Source of the DNA: Paulownia fortunei
Taxonomy: Eukaryota; Streptophyta; Magnoliopsida; Lamiales; Paulowniaceae
Assembly (NCBI GenBank): GCA_019321725.1
Contig: CM033116.1
Span: 6,652,841 to 6,716,840, forward strand
DNA length: 64,000 bases
Direction of reading: 5' to 3'
Shown here: positions 23,515 to 35,905 of the stretch, one piece after another
Numbering within the stretch: position 1 is the first letter of the stretch
Layout of the letters: every line of letters starts with the position of its first letter
Position numbers and translations under genes: made by a program
Notes under the pieces: generated by a model
Seen by the model: only the letters and a program-made list of their open reading frames with translations
The model's database searches: none
Told to the model about the DNA's origin: nothing

Positions 23515-26347
23515 TGTGATACCCGAACCTCTTACTACTCACATGGCCAAATATGATTCATGCATTACGTGTTAATTTTATATGCTAATTGCATTTCTAT
23601 TGACATTGCATAATTTATTTCATTTTATACGACATCTTGAATATTAAACTTAATTCTGAAGCTCTTGCCGGTATTAGTTATTGAATTTTCTAATCTAAGT
23701 AGTTGATTTTATATTGAAATAGAATAAAATGAGGTGGATCAATATTAGATATAGATGGGATATATAGGTTATAATTTTGGAGTGTTAAAAGTGTTACTAG
23801 TAAGCTTATATGGTTTAATTTGATTTGATCAAGTTATTTCAAAAGTATATATTTGTAAATTAACATACTTGGGATATTAGACATGATATAATGTGATTTA
23901 AGTGTCCTATTACAAGGTCCATATATGCATATAATTTTAGAAATGCAAACTTGATATTTCGTTAAGAATCGGATGTGAATCGGTTTGGAGATCGAATGAA
24001 CGGATATAGGAAATACACTATGGGAATGAATGGTGACTAAGATAGGTTGCAACCAAATAAAAATAGGTGAGACACACAAGATTAGGGCTGCAAGATAAGG
24101 GAGAAAATCAGATTTTCTATTTACTTGCCACCTCATGCTTTCTTATTAAGCTTAAGCTAACATCTCAAGCTAACACCTCAAACCCTTCACCCTTAAGCAA
24201 CGAACAGACCCTCATTTCAGCCATTTTCATCTTCCAAAACACACCCTTAATGTCTCCAAGTGATCCAAATTGATTCCAAGTCGAAATAAAAGCAAGAAAA
24301 GCAAAGGAGAAGTGATTACCATCAAGTTAACCTCAAAATCTGCATAGGTAACACTTATCTACGGTTTTGCCTTTAGTTTTCAGATTATTATGAATGGTTT
24401 TATTGTTTATTAAGCTTTAAATATCTCTTATAAAGGTGTTAGGAAGTTTTTAGTTAGACTTTGGTGCACAAAGAAAGGGTTTTGAATGACAAACACTTAA
24501 TAGGAAATACTTGTGGCAGAAACTGTCATCTTACTATTTTCTTGTGTTTTAGGATTCAAAAGTGTATGGTATGTTGAATAAAACTATAATTATTACTATT
24601 TACATGACCATATATGAGTTAAGAGTATTGGAATGAAGTTTTATCAGTTGAAAATTGAAATAGAGAATGATATTGGAGAAACACTCAAACTGCCAAAATA
24701 GCAAAATCTGTTTTGGTGTGCTGTGAAGGAAACTGAATTAAGGGAGCTAAATCCATTATTTTTGGTAATATTATGACCTATTTATCTCCTTATATATGTT
24801 ATCTAAGTATGGTGAAAATTTTGGAGTGATTGAATATACTTAATGGTGCCAAAACCATTAATGTCATGAAGTGTGCAAAACTGTCATGGTAGGAAACAAT
24901 CTGTTTCAGTATGTCGTGAAGAGAGCTGAACTTGGAAAGCTTATCCGTGATTATTAGCAATTATATGATATGGTTACATTTATATACATGTTATCTAAGT
25001 GTGGTAAAAATTTGGGAGTGATTGGATATGCTTAGGGATGTTAAAATTATCATGCAACTAAACTTGACAGCAAGAAAATATGAAAATGTGAATCTGTCAC
25101 ATTTGATCATTAGCATGTTTCAACCTAGACATGTTGTTATTGACTGTTAACAATTAGGCACATGCTATTATATTTATAATACTTCAATTACATGATGTTT
25201 GCATGTATTTAAGATGAGAAATTGAGGTATTTGAGGGGCTATATTGGGTTTAGTTTGTGAAAGCTTGATTGTTAGCTTATAGCTTGGTGTTTAAGGTCTA
25301 GTATGAGATTTTGTGCTTTCAACTTGCCAAATTGGGAATGGTGATTGATGTTGGGTAATATTACAGGCTATTTTACATCTAAGGTTGGAGAGGAATACTA
25401 AACAAATTTAGACTAAGCCACCAACCAAGTGAAAGGTAAGTAAAGATTCATTTGCAACCACAATGCATAGACATAATAGATGTGTGAATTATATGTAATA
25501 TCATAAATCATATGTGGATAGTAGAGGGCTCTCCATTGAGCATACATATATGGGCATTATCATTGGCACGTGCATGCATCATATACGAGCATTGTGATAA
25601 ATCTTGCATTGCACGGCATGATTCTGAGAAAGAAAAATATTTTGCTGACCACTACTAGTGCACCGAAGCATGCATGGATTTGCATGGTTTTATGCATGGA
25701 TTTACATGCGTATGAGTATGCATGGATTTGCATGCTTATATGATTATTGGCCATTGGATTATGGCGGTATACAGAGCTCTTTTCCGGTGCATGGGATAGT
25801 AGCGTTGGTCAGGGGCCCAAGAAAGAAATAATTTTGAGAGAAATATTTTGATGCATAAAATTGCATTGTGGGCATAGAATTTTGAGATGCATGACTTGAT
25901 ATTGTGGATTATTCTTTGACATGCATAATCTTTACTTGTTGAGCGTTAGCTCATATAGTTTATGCATTGTAGGTGAGTCTGGTGATACTTGATACCATGG
26001 ACTTACTGGGCAAGCTGTTGGTTTCCTACAGGTTCTGAGGATCAGTGTACATGGATGACGACCTGTTGGGTTGATTGTTAACTTATTTGATTTTATAGTC
26101 TATTGTATTAGTTTTTTGGATTTATACTATGTGTTACTTTTATAACTTTTCTGTACACGGGTATATAAATATTATGATTGTTATGGGTCCTATGCAGGTA
26201 TATATATTAGTCTGTGAGTGGAAAAATGTTTACTATTTATTAATATATTACAGGAAAAAAAAAATATAATGCATGCACATAGGCTCTATCATGTTAAATT
26301 ATACTATATATATATATATATAGTTGTATAGTAATGGGGGTGTTACA
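23515..26347 (+). repeat. 5' LTR of the complete Gypsy element
   Basis: 2833 bp, almost identical to 29791-32627. Holds the RY/G-box cluster (25567-25734) and a (TA)n tract near its end (26305-26322). In the first 650 bp several differences from the 3' LTR are single-base gaps in this copy. Confidence 0.92.
25567..25734 (+). promoter_or_regulatory. G-box plus RY (CATGCA) motif cluster in the Gypsy LTR
   Basis: CACGTG at 25567-25572 directly abuts CATGCA at 25573-25578. CATGCATG follows at 25669-25676 and TGCATG cores at 25681-25686, 25693-25698, 25719-25724 and 25729-25734, spaced by GGATTTGCATG-type units. The same array is in the 3' LTR (CACGTG at 31850-31855) and in solo LTR B (35066-35071). 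RY motifs are bound by B3-domain factors (ABI3/FUS3/LEC2) and work with G-box/ABRE elements in seed-storage promoters; a role here is inference. Confidence 0.5.
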
Positions 26348-26350
26348 GAG

Positions 26351-26366
26351 TGGTATCAGAGCCCAA
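26351..26366 (+). other. Primer-binding site of the Gypsy element
   Basis: TGGTATCAGAGCCCAA three bases after the LTR end TGTTACA, complementary to the 3' end of plant initiator-Met tRNA. Confidence 0.93.
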
Positions 26367-26655
26367 TTTGTGGTTCTGTAGACTGTCCGTGTACATGACC
26401 TTTGAAACTGGTGGAGCACAACCATGCCAGTAAGTTTTATTTGTTGTATAATTCATTTTGTATTTCATGAATAATATTTGCCATGTGTTTTAAGATTTTG
26501 TATAAAATAATGTTGAGGCAGACTCATCAGTAGTAACAGGTACAAACTTTATGGTTGGTATTCTATCTTTAGAGCTACATATTCTCTATTATCTACTACG
26601 TATGTAATAAGACTGGATAGGGTACTTGATATATATATATATATATTTATATATA

Positions 26656-26702
<47 letters not shown>

Positions 26703-29700
26703 CAATTACAATGTTTTAATTCCTTCTGGAGGTTCAAGATCAACTAAATAGATTTTAAGAGTTGTAGGTTAATTTTGTTATATTGGCTAGGATTATGATA
26801 TAACCTTTTGTGTTGATTGATTTATTGAGAATTATGCATGGTGGATTATTTCAGGATTATTAAGACTTTTAAATTCTAGGTGATGAAAATTTAGAAATTT
26901 TATGGAGGCCATAGTAGGAAAATGTTTACTATTTGTAGAAAATATGGAAGATTGTCAAATTATAATTTTCTACAGTTACCATGAAAGAGAGTTGTAAGAA
27001 AGAGTTATTATCAATCTTTGGGTTGTGTCAGAATTTTTAGAAATGACCAAAGTTTACAAAAAATCTATTTGTATGATCTTAGATCTCTTGATACATGTTG
27101 AAAAGATGTTTTTGGGCATGCTATTGACTAACAAATTGATTTTATCCTGGATATAGTTGTAAGAACAAAGTCAATCTCTCTTTTAGTTTATCATATACAC
27201 CTATTGGAATTCGCTAAACCATAAGTGATATTGTTATAATATTGGGCAAGGCATTAAGGTCTAGTGCTTCTCCTAAACATGCTCCACTTCATATTCACCT
27301 ACAAGAAAGATGAATCTTGAGGTTATGTATTTTTTTTTTATTGCAACTGAATTGAGTAATAATTTGTAATAAGTACAGATTTTCATATTAAGGTTTATTT
27401 GATAAATTAAGATGAGCTACTATGATCTTGATGAATGATTTTAAGTTTGAATTAATTATGAATTTCTTATTGTGCCATTGGGTTGACTAATGCCCTAATT
27501 ATTTTGATATACATGATGAATAATGTGTTTGATGATTCTATATAGGTATGTTTGGGGTGATATTCATTGATGATATCTTAGTATATAATGAGGAGAAATA
27601 TGATTGACCTTTCAATATGATCTTGAAAACTTAAAGGAAGTAGAAATTATTTGTTCGATTTAGTACATGCGAGCTTTCGGTTATGTAATACAATATTTAT
27701 TTTGGTACTAGTAATTTTCTTAATAAAGTGTCCTTGTAACTATTCAAAACTTTGAGGTTGTACTGAAATAGAGAAGACCAATAAATGTGATAGAAATAAG
27801 AAATATTTTCTGGGTTAGTGATATTATTGGGTATTCAGTCAAAAATTTCTCCTTAGTTGTTACTACTTTATTTCATCATACATACAGGTATATGAAATCT
27901 GAATGGTTCGCTAAGTGGAAAGAAATTTATAATTACTTAAAGAGAATTGAATTGAGCTTCAGTAGTGACTCCAACTTTATATATAAGTTATTTATTGTGT
28001 ATAGTGGTTTATCTCATTGTGTTTTGGTATATGTTTGATATAATATAGAAAAATTACTCGATACTCTTTGAGTTAATTAGATTATTTATGTAATACTATA
28101 TGTTACATTACAAACCGAAGTACTTGAAATATCTATATACTTAAAAGGAGTTTAACATGAAGAAAGGATATATATTATTAGTAACTGAATATATTGTATG
28201 ATCCATATAACAACAGATGTCATTGGAATGAAATATCTCAATAGACTAATATTCAAAGAAATTTTACATCATAAACTATTATGGGAGTTGAAGGTTGTAT
28301 AGAGGATGAATTAGAGTAAGTGGTGAATTATCTATTTATTAATATTTTGGTAAGACTAATTTTGTTTGATCCAATTCCAAATGCTCAAAATAAGGTCGAT
28401 GAAAGGTTAGGATTAAGATGAAAGGTAGAAAAGTCACTTAAATAGATTTTTGTGATAAGTGATTATAATCACTTAATAAGAGAGAGGTGCAAAAATTAGG
28501 GATACGAAATTACAAGACTAAGTTTTAGGTAATGATCATGTACCTTTTTATTTGTTTTATTTAGTGGTATGAATGATGTTTGTGATCTCAAAAAAATGTA
28601 CAGATATCGGATACTAGACGAGCTCTTATGGAATATATCGTTAATATTTGGTTTGCCACAAAAAGGGATATATGTAAAAGTTCATATGTTGGAATGACTT
28701 AGTTCTGCTTTTATTTTCAGGTAGAAATGGGAAGGCATTCAGAAATTTTGTACATGATAATGGAATTGGGTTATTGTTCATAGGTTATCTGAATATGCTC
28801 ATTCTTTCTCAATTTACCTTAGGTATTCCATGGAAATCTATGGAAAGACAAATGTATAGGAAGCAGTTAGACTTTATGGTTTATTAGTTCTGATGTAGAT
28901 TTAAGGTCTTTGTCTACTTCCTAGAAGATCTTACTTCAGACATTGGTAACAAAATTATATTTTAGTATTGTGATCATTCATGCATCAATGGGCAACCAGG
29001 ACAAACAAATTAGGCTTTGCAAGATATGCTTAGAGATTGTGCATTAGATTATTGATGTCAATTGAGAAAATTATTTCTTGGGAGGAATTTCTTATCACAA
29101 CAGTGATAAGGCTACTTGGGATAGTTCTCTATGAGGCATTGTATGATAGAAATTTTAGGTCATCATTTTATTGAAATGAAATTGGTGTTCTTTTAGGTTG
29201 AATATGGTTTGGGAAATGATAGAAGTGGTAGAACAAATTGCTAATGTGTGGAAACTCGTTAGAGGTGACCCTAGAGTTATACAGATTAAAGAGGAATATC
29301 GTTGCAATTTATGATAGGGGATCAATTTTTTGAAGGTGTCTCCAATGAAATGGATTATGCGGCTTGGGCAAAAAAAAAATTTGGGGAGGTTACATACAAA
29401 CTTGATCCTAGGTATATTGATTTATTTTGCATTACTGAGATAATTGAGAATATTGTCTATAAACTCGACCTTTTTGCATCAATGTCTTGAGTTCACAATA
29501 TGTTTCATGTGTTCATTTTAAGAAAGTATATCATGAATCTATATCATCTATTGAAAAGGGACCAATAGAACTAAATTGAGGTCGGAGATATGAATAAAGA
29601 CCTATAGAGATTCTAGTAAGGGATGTAAAGTAACTTCAAAATGAGAATATCTCATTAGTTAAAGTACAGAGTAGAAGTCAATCAACAGAAGAAGCTATTT

Positions 29701-29779
29701 GGGAAATGGAGGATGAAATGAGAACTAAGAATCCTGAATTTTATCGGTAAGTGAAATTTCGGGGACGAAATTTTTATAA
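26367..29779 (+). pseudogene. Gypsy pol remnant (RT, RNase H, integrase, chromodomain-like tail)
   Basis: Plus-strand traces in family order. RT: a trace of the FGLTNAP region at about 27475-27500, then IFIDDILVYNE with the catalytic F-x-D-D at 27563-27574. RT/RNase H junction at 27790-27930 (IGYSVKNFS then YMKSEWFAKW, matching the YYRRFVxxFS and KFEWSxKC pattern). Integrase end near 28960-29150 (a GQPGQT trace of HPQTDGQ, QDMLRDCALDY, YEALYDR). C-terminal part at 29300-29760 ending EEAIWEMEDEMRTKNPEF, the pattern that closes chromovirus integrases. Every domain is interrupted by stops or frameshifts. The first 800 bp show no gag or protease and contain a TA/TG microsatellite. Confidence 0.82.
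26630..26698. repeat. Compound (TA)n(TG)n microsatellite
   Basis: TA-rich run at about 26630-26656 followed by about 20 TG units at 26658-26697, inside the Gypsy internal region. Confidence 0.9.
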
Positions 29780-29790
29780 GGAAGGGAGGA
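29780..29790 (+). other. Polypurine tract of the Gypsy element
   Basis: GGAAGGGAGGA immediately before the 3' LTR, preceded by TTTCGGGGACGAAATTTTTA, a phrase typical of plant chromovirus 3' ends. Confidence 0.9.
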
Positions 29791-32627
29791 TGTGATACCC
29801 GAACCTCTTACTACTCACATGGCCAAATATGATTCATGCATTACATGTTAATTTTATATGCTAATTGCATTTCTATTGACATTGCATAATTTATTTCATT
29901 TTATACGACACTCTTGAATATTAAACTTAATTCTGAAGCTCTTGCCCGGTATTAGTTATTGAATTTTCTAATCTAAGTAGTTGATTTTATATTGAAATAA
30001 GAATAAAATGAGGTGGATCAATATTAGATATAGATGGGATATATAGGTTATAATTTTGGAAGTGTTAAAAGTGTTACTAGTAAGCTTATATGGTTTAATT
30101 TGATTTGATCAAGTTATTTCAAAAGTATATATTTGTAAATTAACATACTTGGGATATTAGACATGATATAATGTGATTTAAGTGTCCTATTACAAGGCCC
30201 ATATATGCATATAATTTTAGAAATGCAAACTTGATATTTCGTTAAGAATCGGATGTGAATCGGTTTGGAGATCGAATGAACGGATATAGGAAATAACTAT
30301 GGGAATGAATGGTGACTAAGATAGGTTGCAACCAAATAAAAATAGGTGAGACACACAAGATTAGGGCTGCAAGATAAGGGAGAAAATCAGATTTTTCTAT
30401 TTACTTGCCACCTCATGCTTTCTTATTAAGCTTAAGCTAACATCTCAAGCTAACACCTCAAACCCTTCACCCTTAAGCAACGAACAGACCCTCATTTCAG
30501 CCATTTTCATCTTCCAAACACACACCTTAATGTCTCCAAGTGATCCAAATTGATTCCAAGTCGAAATAAAAGCAAGAAAAGCAAAGGAGAAGTGATTACC
30601 ATCAAGTTAACCTCAAAATCTGCATAGGTAACACTTATCTACGGTTTTGCCTTTAGTTTTCAGATTATTATGAATGGTTTTATTGTTTATTAAGCTTTAA
30701 TATATCTTATAAAGGTGTTAGGAAGTTTTTAGTTAGACTTTGGTGCACAAAGAAAGGGTTTTGAATGACAAACACTTAATAGGAAATACTTGTGGCAGAA
30801 ACTGTCATCTTACTATTTTCTTGTGTTTTAGGCTTCAAAAGTGTATGGTATGTTGAATAAAACCTATAATTATTACTATTTACATGACCATATATGAGTT
30901 AAGAGTATTGGAATGAAGTTTTATCAGTTGAAAATTGAAATAGAGAATGATATTGGAGAAACACTCAAACTGCCAAAATAGCAAAATCTGTTTTGGTGTG
31001 CTGTGAAGGAAACTGAATTAAGGGAGCTAAATCCATTATTTTTGGTAATATTATGACCTATTTATCTCCTTATATATGTTATCTAAGTATGGTGAAAATT
31101 TTGGAGTGATTGAATATACTTAATGGTGCCAAAACCATTAATGTCATGAAGTGTGCAAAACTGTCATGGTAGGAAACAATCTGTTTCAGTATGTCGTGAA
31201 GAGAGCTGAACTTGGAAAGCTATATCCGTGATTATTAGCAATTATATGATATGGTTACATTTATATACATGTTATCTAAGTGTGGTAAAAATTTGGGAGT
31301 GATTGGATATGCTTAGGGATGTTAAAATTATCATGCAACTAAACTTGACAGCAAGAAAATATGAAAATGTGAATCTGTCACATTTGATCACTTAGCATGT
31401 TTCAACCTAGACATGTTGTTATTGACTGTTAACAATTAGGCACATGCTATTATATTTATAATACTTCAATTACATGATGTTTGCATGTATTTAAGATGAG
31501 AAATTGAGGTATTTGAGGGGCTATATTGGGTTCTAGTTTGTGAAAGCTTGATTGTTAGCTTATAGCTTGGTGTTTAAGGTCTAGTATGAGATTTTGTGCT
31601 TTCAACTTGCCAAATTGGGAATGGTGATTGATGTTGGGTAATATTACAGGCTATTTTACATCTAAGGTTGGAGAGGAATACTAAACAAATTTAGACTAAG
31701 CCACCAACCAAGTGAAAGGTAAGTAAAGATTCATTTGCAACCACAATGCATAGACATAATAGATGTGTGAATTATATGTAATATCATAAATCATATGTGG
31801 ATAGTAGAGGGCTCTCCATTGAGCATACATATATGGGCATTATCATTGGCACGTGCATGCATCATATACGAGCATTGTGATAAATCTTGCATTGCACGGC
31901 ATGATTCTGAGAAAGAAAAATATTTTGCTGACCACTACTAGTGCACCGAAGCATGCATGGATTTGCATGGTTTTATGCATGGATTTACATGCGTATGAGT
32001 ATGCATGGATTTGCATGCTTATATGATTATTGGCCATTGGATTATGGCGGTATACAGAGCTCTTTTTCGGTGCATGGGATAGTAGCGTTGGTCAGGGGCC
32101 CAAGAAAGAAATAATTTTGAGAGAAATATTTTGATGCATAAAATTGCATTGTGGGCATAGCATTTTGAGATGCATGACTTGATATTGTGGATTATTCTTT
32201 GACATGCATAATCTTACTTGTTGAGCGTTAGCTCATATAGTTTATGCATTGTAGGTAAGCTGGTGATACTTGATACCATGGACTTACTGGGCAAGCTGTT
32301 GGGTTTCCTACAGGTTCTGAGGATCAGTGTACATGGATGACGACCTGTTGGGTTGATTGTTAACTTATTTGATTTTATAGTCTATTGTATTAGTTTTTTG
32401 GATTTATACTATGTGTTACTTTTATAACTTTTCTGTACACGGGTATATAAATATTATGATTGTTATGGGTCCTATGCAGGTATATATATTAGTCTGTGAG
32501 TGGAAAAATGTTTACTATTTATTAATATATTACAGGAAAAAAAAATAATAATGCATGCACATAGGCTCTATCATGTTAAATTATACTATATCTATATATA
32601 TAGTTGTATAGTAATGGGGGTGTTACA
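29791..32627 (+). repeat. 3' LTR of the complete Gypsy element
   Basis: 2837 bp, same limits and content as the 5' LTR, followed by the ATGTG duplication. Confidence 0.92.
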
Positions 32628-33001
32628 ATGTGACCTAGTTGTCTCTTTTTATATATTATATAAGTGTGGTGAAATTTTTGGAGTGATTGAATTTACTTAA
32701 GGGTGTCAAAACCATTAATGTCATGAAGTGCGTAAAACTGTCATGGTAGGAAAAATCTATTTCAGTATGCTGTGAAAGGAGCTGAACTTGGGAAGCTATA
32801 TCCGTGAGTTTTAGCCAATCTATGATATGGTTACATTGTTTTTGATGTTAGATAAGTGTGATAAATTTTTTTGGAGTGAATGAATATGTCTAAGGGTGTC
32901 AAAATCATCATGAAAATTAATGTGGCAGCAAGAAAATATGAAGTGGTGAATCTGTCCCATTTGGTTCATTAACATGTTCCAGCATAGATGTGGTGCGTTT
33001 G

Positions 33002-35905
33002 TGTGATACCCGAGCCTCTTACTACTCACATGGCCAAATATGATTCATGCATTACATGTTAATTTTATATGCTATTTGCATTTCTATTGATATTGCATAA
33101 TTTATTTTATTTTATACGACATTCTTGAATATTAAACTTAATTCTGAAGCTCTTGCACGATATTAGTTATTGAATTTCTTAATCTAAGTAGTTGATTTTA
33201 TATTGAAATAAGAATAAAATGAGGTGGATCAATATTAGATATAGATGGGATATATAGGTTATAATTTTGGAAGTGTTAAAAGTGTTACTAGTAAGCTTAT
33301 ACGGTTTAATTTGATTTGATCAAGTTATTTCAAAAGTATATATTTGTAAATTAACATACTTGGGATATTAGACATGATATAATGTGATTTAAGTGTCCTA
33401 TTACAAGGCCCATATATGCATATAATTTTAGAAATGCAAACTTGATATTTCGTTAAGAATCGGATGTGAATCGGTTTGGAGATCGAATGAACGGATATAG
33501 GAAATAACTATGGGAATGAATGATGACTAAGATAGGTTGCAACCAAATAAAAATAGGTGAGACACACAAAATTAGGGCTGCAAGATAAGGGAGAAAATCA
33601 GATTTTTCTATTTACTTGCCACCTCATGCTTTCTTATTAAGCTTAAGCTAACATCTCAAGCTAACACCTCAAACCCTTCACCCTTAAGCAACGACCATAC
33701 CCTCATTTCAGCCATTTTCATCTTCCAAACACACACCTTAAGGTCTCCAAGTGATCCAAATTGATTCCAAGTCGAAATAAAAGCAAGAAAAGCAAAGGAG
33801 AAGTGATTACCATCAAGTTAACCTCAAAATCTGCATAGGTAACACTTATCTACGGTTTTGCCTTTGGTTTTCAGATTATTATGAATGGTTTTATTGTTTA
33901 TTAAGCTTTCAATATCTCTTATAAAGGTGTTAGGAAGTTTTTAGTTAGACTTTGGTGCACAAAGACAGGGTTTTGAATGACAAACACTTAATAGGAAATA
34001 CTTGTGGCAGAAACTGTCATCTTACTATTTCCTTGTGTTTTAGGCTTCAAAAGTGTATGGTATGTTGAATAAAACCTATAATTGTTACAATTTACATGAC
34101 CATATATGAGTTAAGAGTATTGGAATGAAGTTTTATCAGTTGGAAATTGAAATAGAGAATGATATTGGAGAAACACTCAAACTGCCAAAATAGCAAAATC
34201 TATTTTGGTGTGCTGTGAAGGAAACTAAATTAAGGGAGCTAAATCCATTATTTTTGGTAATATTATGACCTATTTATCTCCTTATATATGTTATATAAGT
34301 ATGGTGAAAATTTTGGAGTGATTGAATATACTTAATGGTGCCAAAACCATTAATGTCATGAAGTGTGCAAAACTGTCACGGTAGGAAACAATCTGTTTCA
34401 GTATGTCGTGAAGAGAGCTGAGCTGAACTTGGAAAGCTATATCCGTGATTTTTAGCAATTATATGATATGGTTACATTTATATACATGTTATCTAAGTGT
34501 GGTAAAAATTTGGGAGTGATTGGATATGCTTAGGGATGTTAAAATTATCATGCAACTAAACTTGACAGCAAGAAAATATGAAAATGTGAATCTGTCACAT
34601 TTGATCACTTAGCATGTTTCAACCTAGACATGTTGCTATTGACTATTAACAATTAGGTACATGCTATTAGATTTATAATACTTCAATTACATGATGTTTT
34701 CATGCATTTAAGATGAGAAATTGAGGTATTTGAGGGGCTATATTGGGTTCTAGTTTGTGAAAGCTTGATTGTTAGCTTATAGCTTGGTGTTTAAGGTCTA
34801 GTATGAGATTTTGTGCTTTCAACTTGCCAAATTGGGAATGGTGCTTGATGTTGGGTAATATTACAGGCTATTTTACATCTAAGGTTGGAGAGGAATACTA
34901 AACAAATTTAGACTAAGCCACCAACCAAGTGAAAGGTAAGTAAAGATTCATTTGCATCCACAATGCATAGACATAGTAGATGTGTGAATTATATGTAATA
35001 TCATAAATCATATGTGCATAGTAGAGGCTCTCCATTGAGCATACATACATGGGCATTATCATTGGCACGTGCATGCATCATATACGAGCATTGTGATAAA
35101 TCTTGCATTGCACGGCATGATTCAGAGGAAGGAAAATATTTTGCTGATCACTACTAGTGCACCGAAGCATGCATGGATCTGCATGATTTTATGCATGGAT
35201 TTGCAGGTTCGCGTGCATGGATTTGCATGCGTATGAGTATGCATGGATTTGCATGCTTATATGATTATTGGCCATTGGATTATGGCGGTATACAGAGCTC
35301 TTTTCCGGTGCATGGGATAGTAGCGTTGGTCAGGGGCCCAAGAAAGAAATAATTTTGAGAGAAATATTTTGATGCATAAAATTGCATTGTGCGCATAGCA
35401 TTTTGAGATGCATGACTTGATATTGTGGATTATTCTTTAACATGCATAATCTTTACTTGCTGAGCGTTAGCTCATATAGTTTATGCATTGTAGATGAGTA
35501 CGACGATACCTGAAGCATCTTTTATTGGCTGGGCAGCGGCTGGAGCTCCAGCAGGTGTTTGAGAGAGTGTGTAAATGGATGACGACCTGTTGGGTTATTT
35601 TGTTGGCTTGTTATATTTTGAGTCTGTTGTATTATATTTTTAGACTGATACTATATTTCGCTTTTAAAACTTTACTGTAAATAAGTATGTAAATATTGGG
35701 TCGTTGTGGGTGTTGTGCTTTTATATAAATACCGATCCTGCTATATACATGACATGTGTTATAAAGTATTTTAAATAGGGTTGTGCATGTAAGAAGTGAT
35801 TTATCTTTTCTTAAAGTGTTAAAAAAAATATTCCATGCATGCACACAGGTTCTATCATGTCAAATTATACAATATATATGGTTGTGTAGGAATGGGGGTG
35901 TTACA
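33002..35905 (+). mobile_element. Gypsy-family solo LTR B
   Basis: 2904 bp from TGTGATACCCG to GGTGTTACA, flanked by the perfect duplication GTTTG (32997-33001 and 35906-35910). It has no internal region. It is clearly of the same family but more diverged from the complete element's LTRs than those are from each other, mainly in its last 400 bp (from about 35493), and has one more TGCATGGATTTGCA-type unit. It is inserted in solo LTR A. Confidence 0.92.

Larger units (their letters stand above)
23515..32627 (+). mobile_element. Complete Gypsy LTR retrotransposon, non-autonomous, 9.1 kb
   Basis: 5' LTR 23515-26347, primer-binding site 26351-26366, internal region 26348-29790, polypurine tract 29780-29790, 3' LTR 29791-32627. 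The 5-bp duplication ATGTG occurs at 23510-23514 and 32628-32632. LTRs begin TGTGATACCCG and end GTGTTACA. The internal part has decayed Ty3/Gypsy RT, RNase H and integrase but no visible gag or protease and is only 3.4 kb. Near-identity of the two LTRs implies recent insertion. It sits inside solo LTR A. Confidence 0.92.

Noticed and set aside
25669..25734. Regularly spaced short repeats considered as a CRISPR-like array
   Set aside because: The units are palindrome-rich LTR minisatellite repeats in a plant genome without unique spacers.
25560..25754. 64-codon minus-strand frame rich in His/Met, repeated exactly at 31843-32037
   Set aside because: It is conserved only because it lies in the two near-identical LTRs; the composition comes from the TGCATGGATTTGCA units.
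26305..26322. TA tract considered as a core promoter of the Gypsy element
   Set aside because: It lies only about 25 bp from the LTR end, too close to give the usual R and U5 regions, and is a simple microsatellite.
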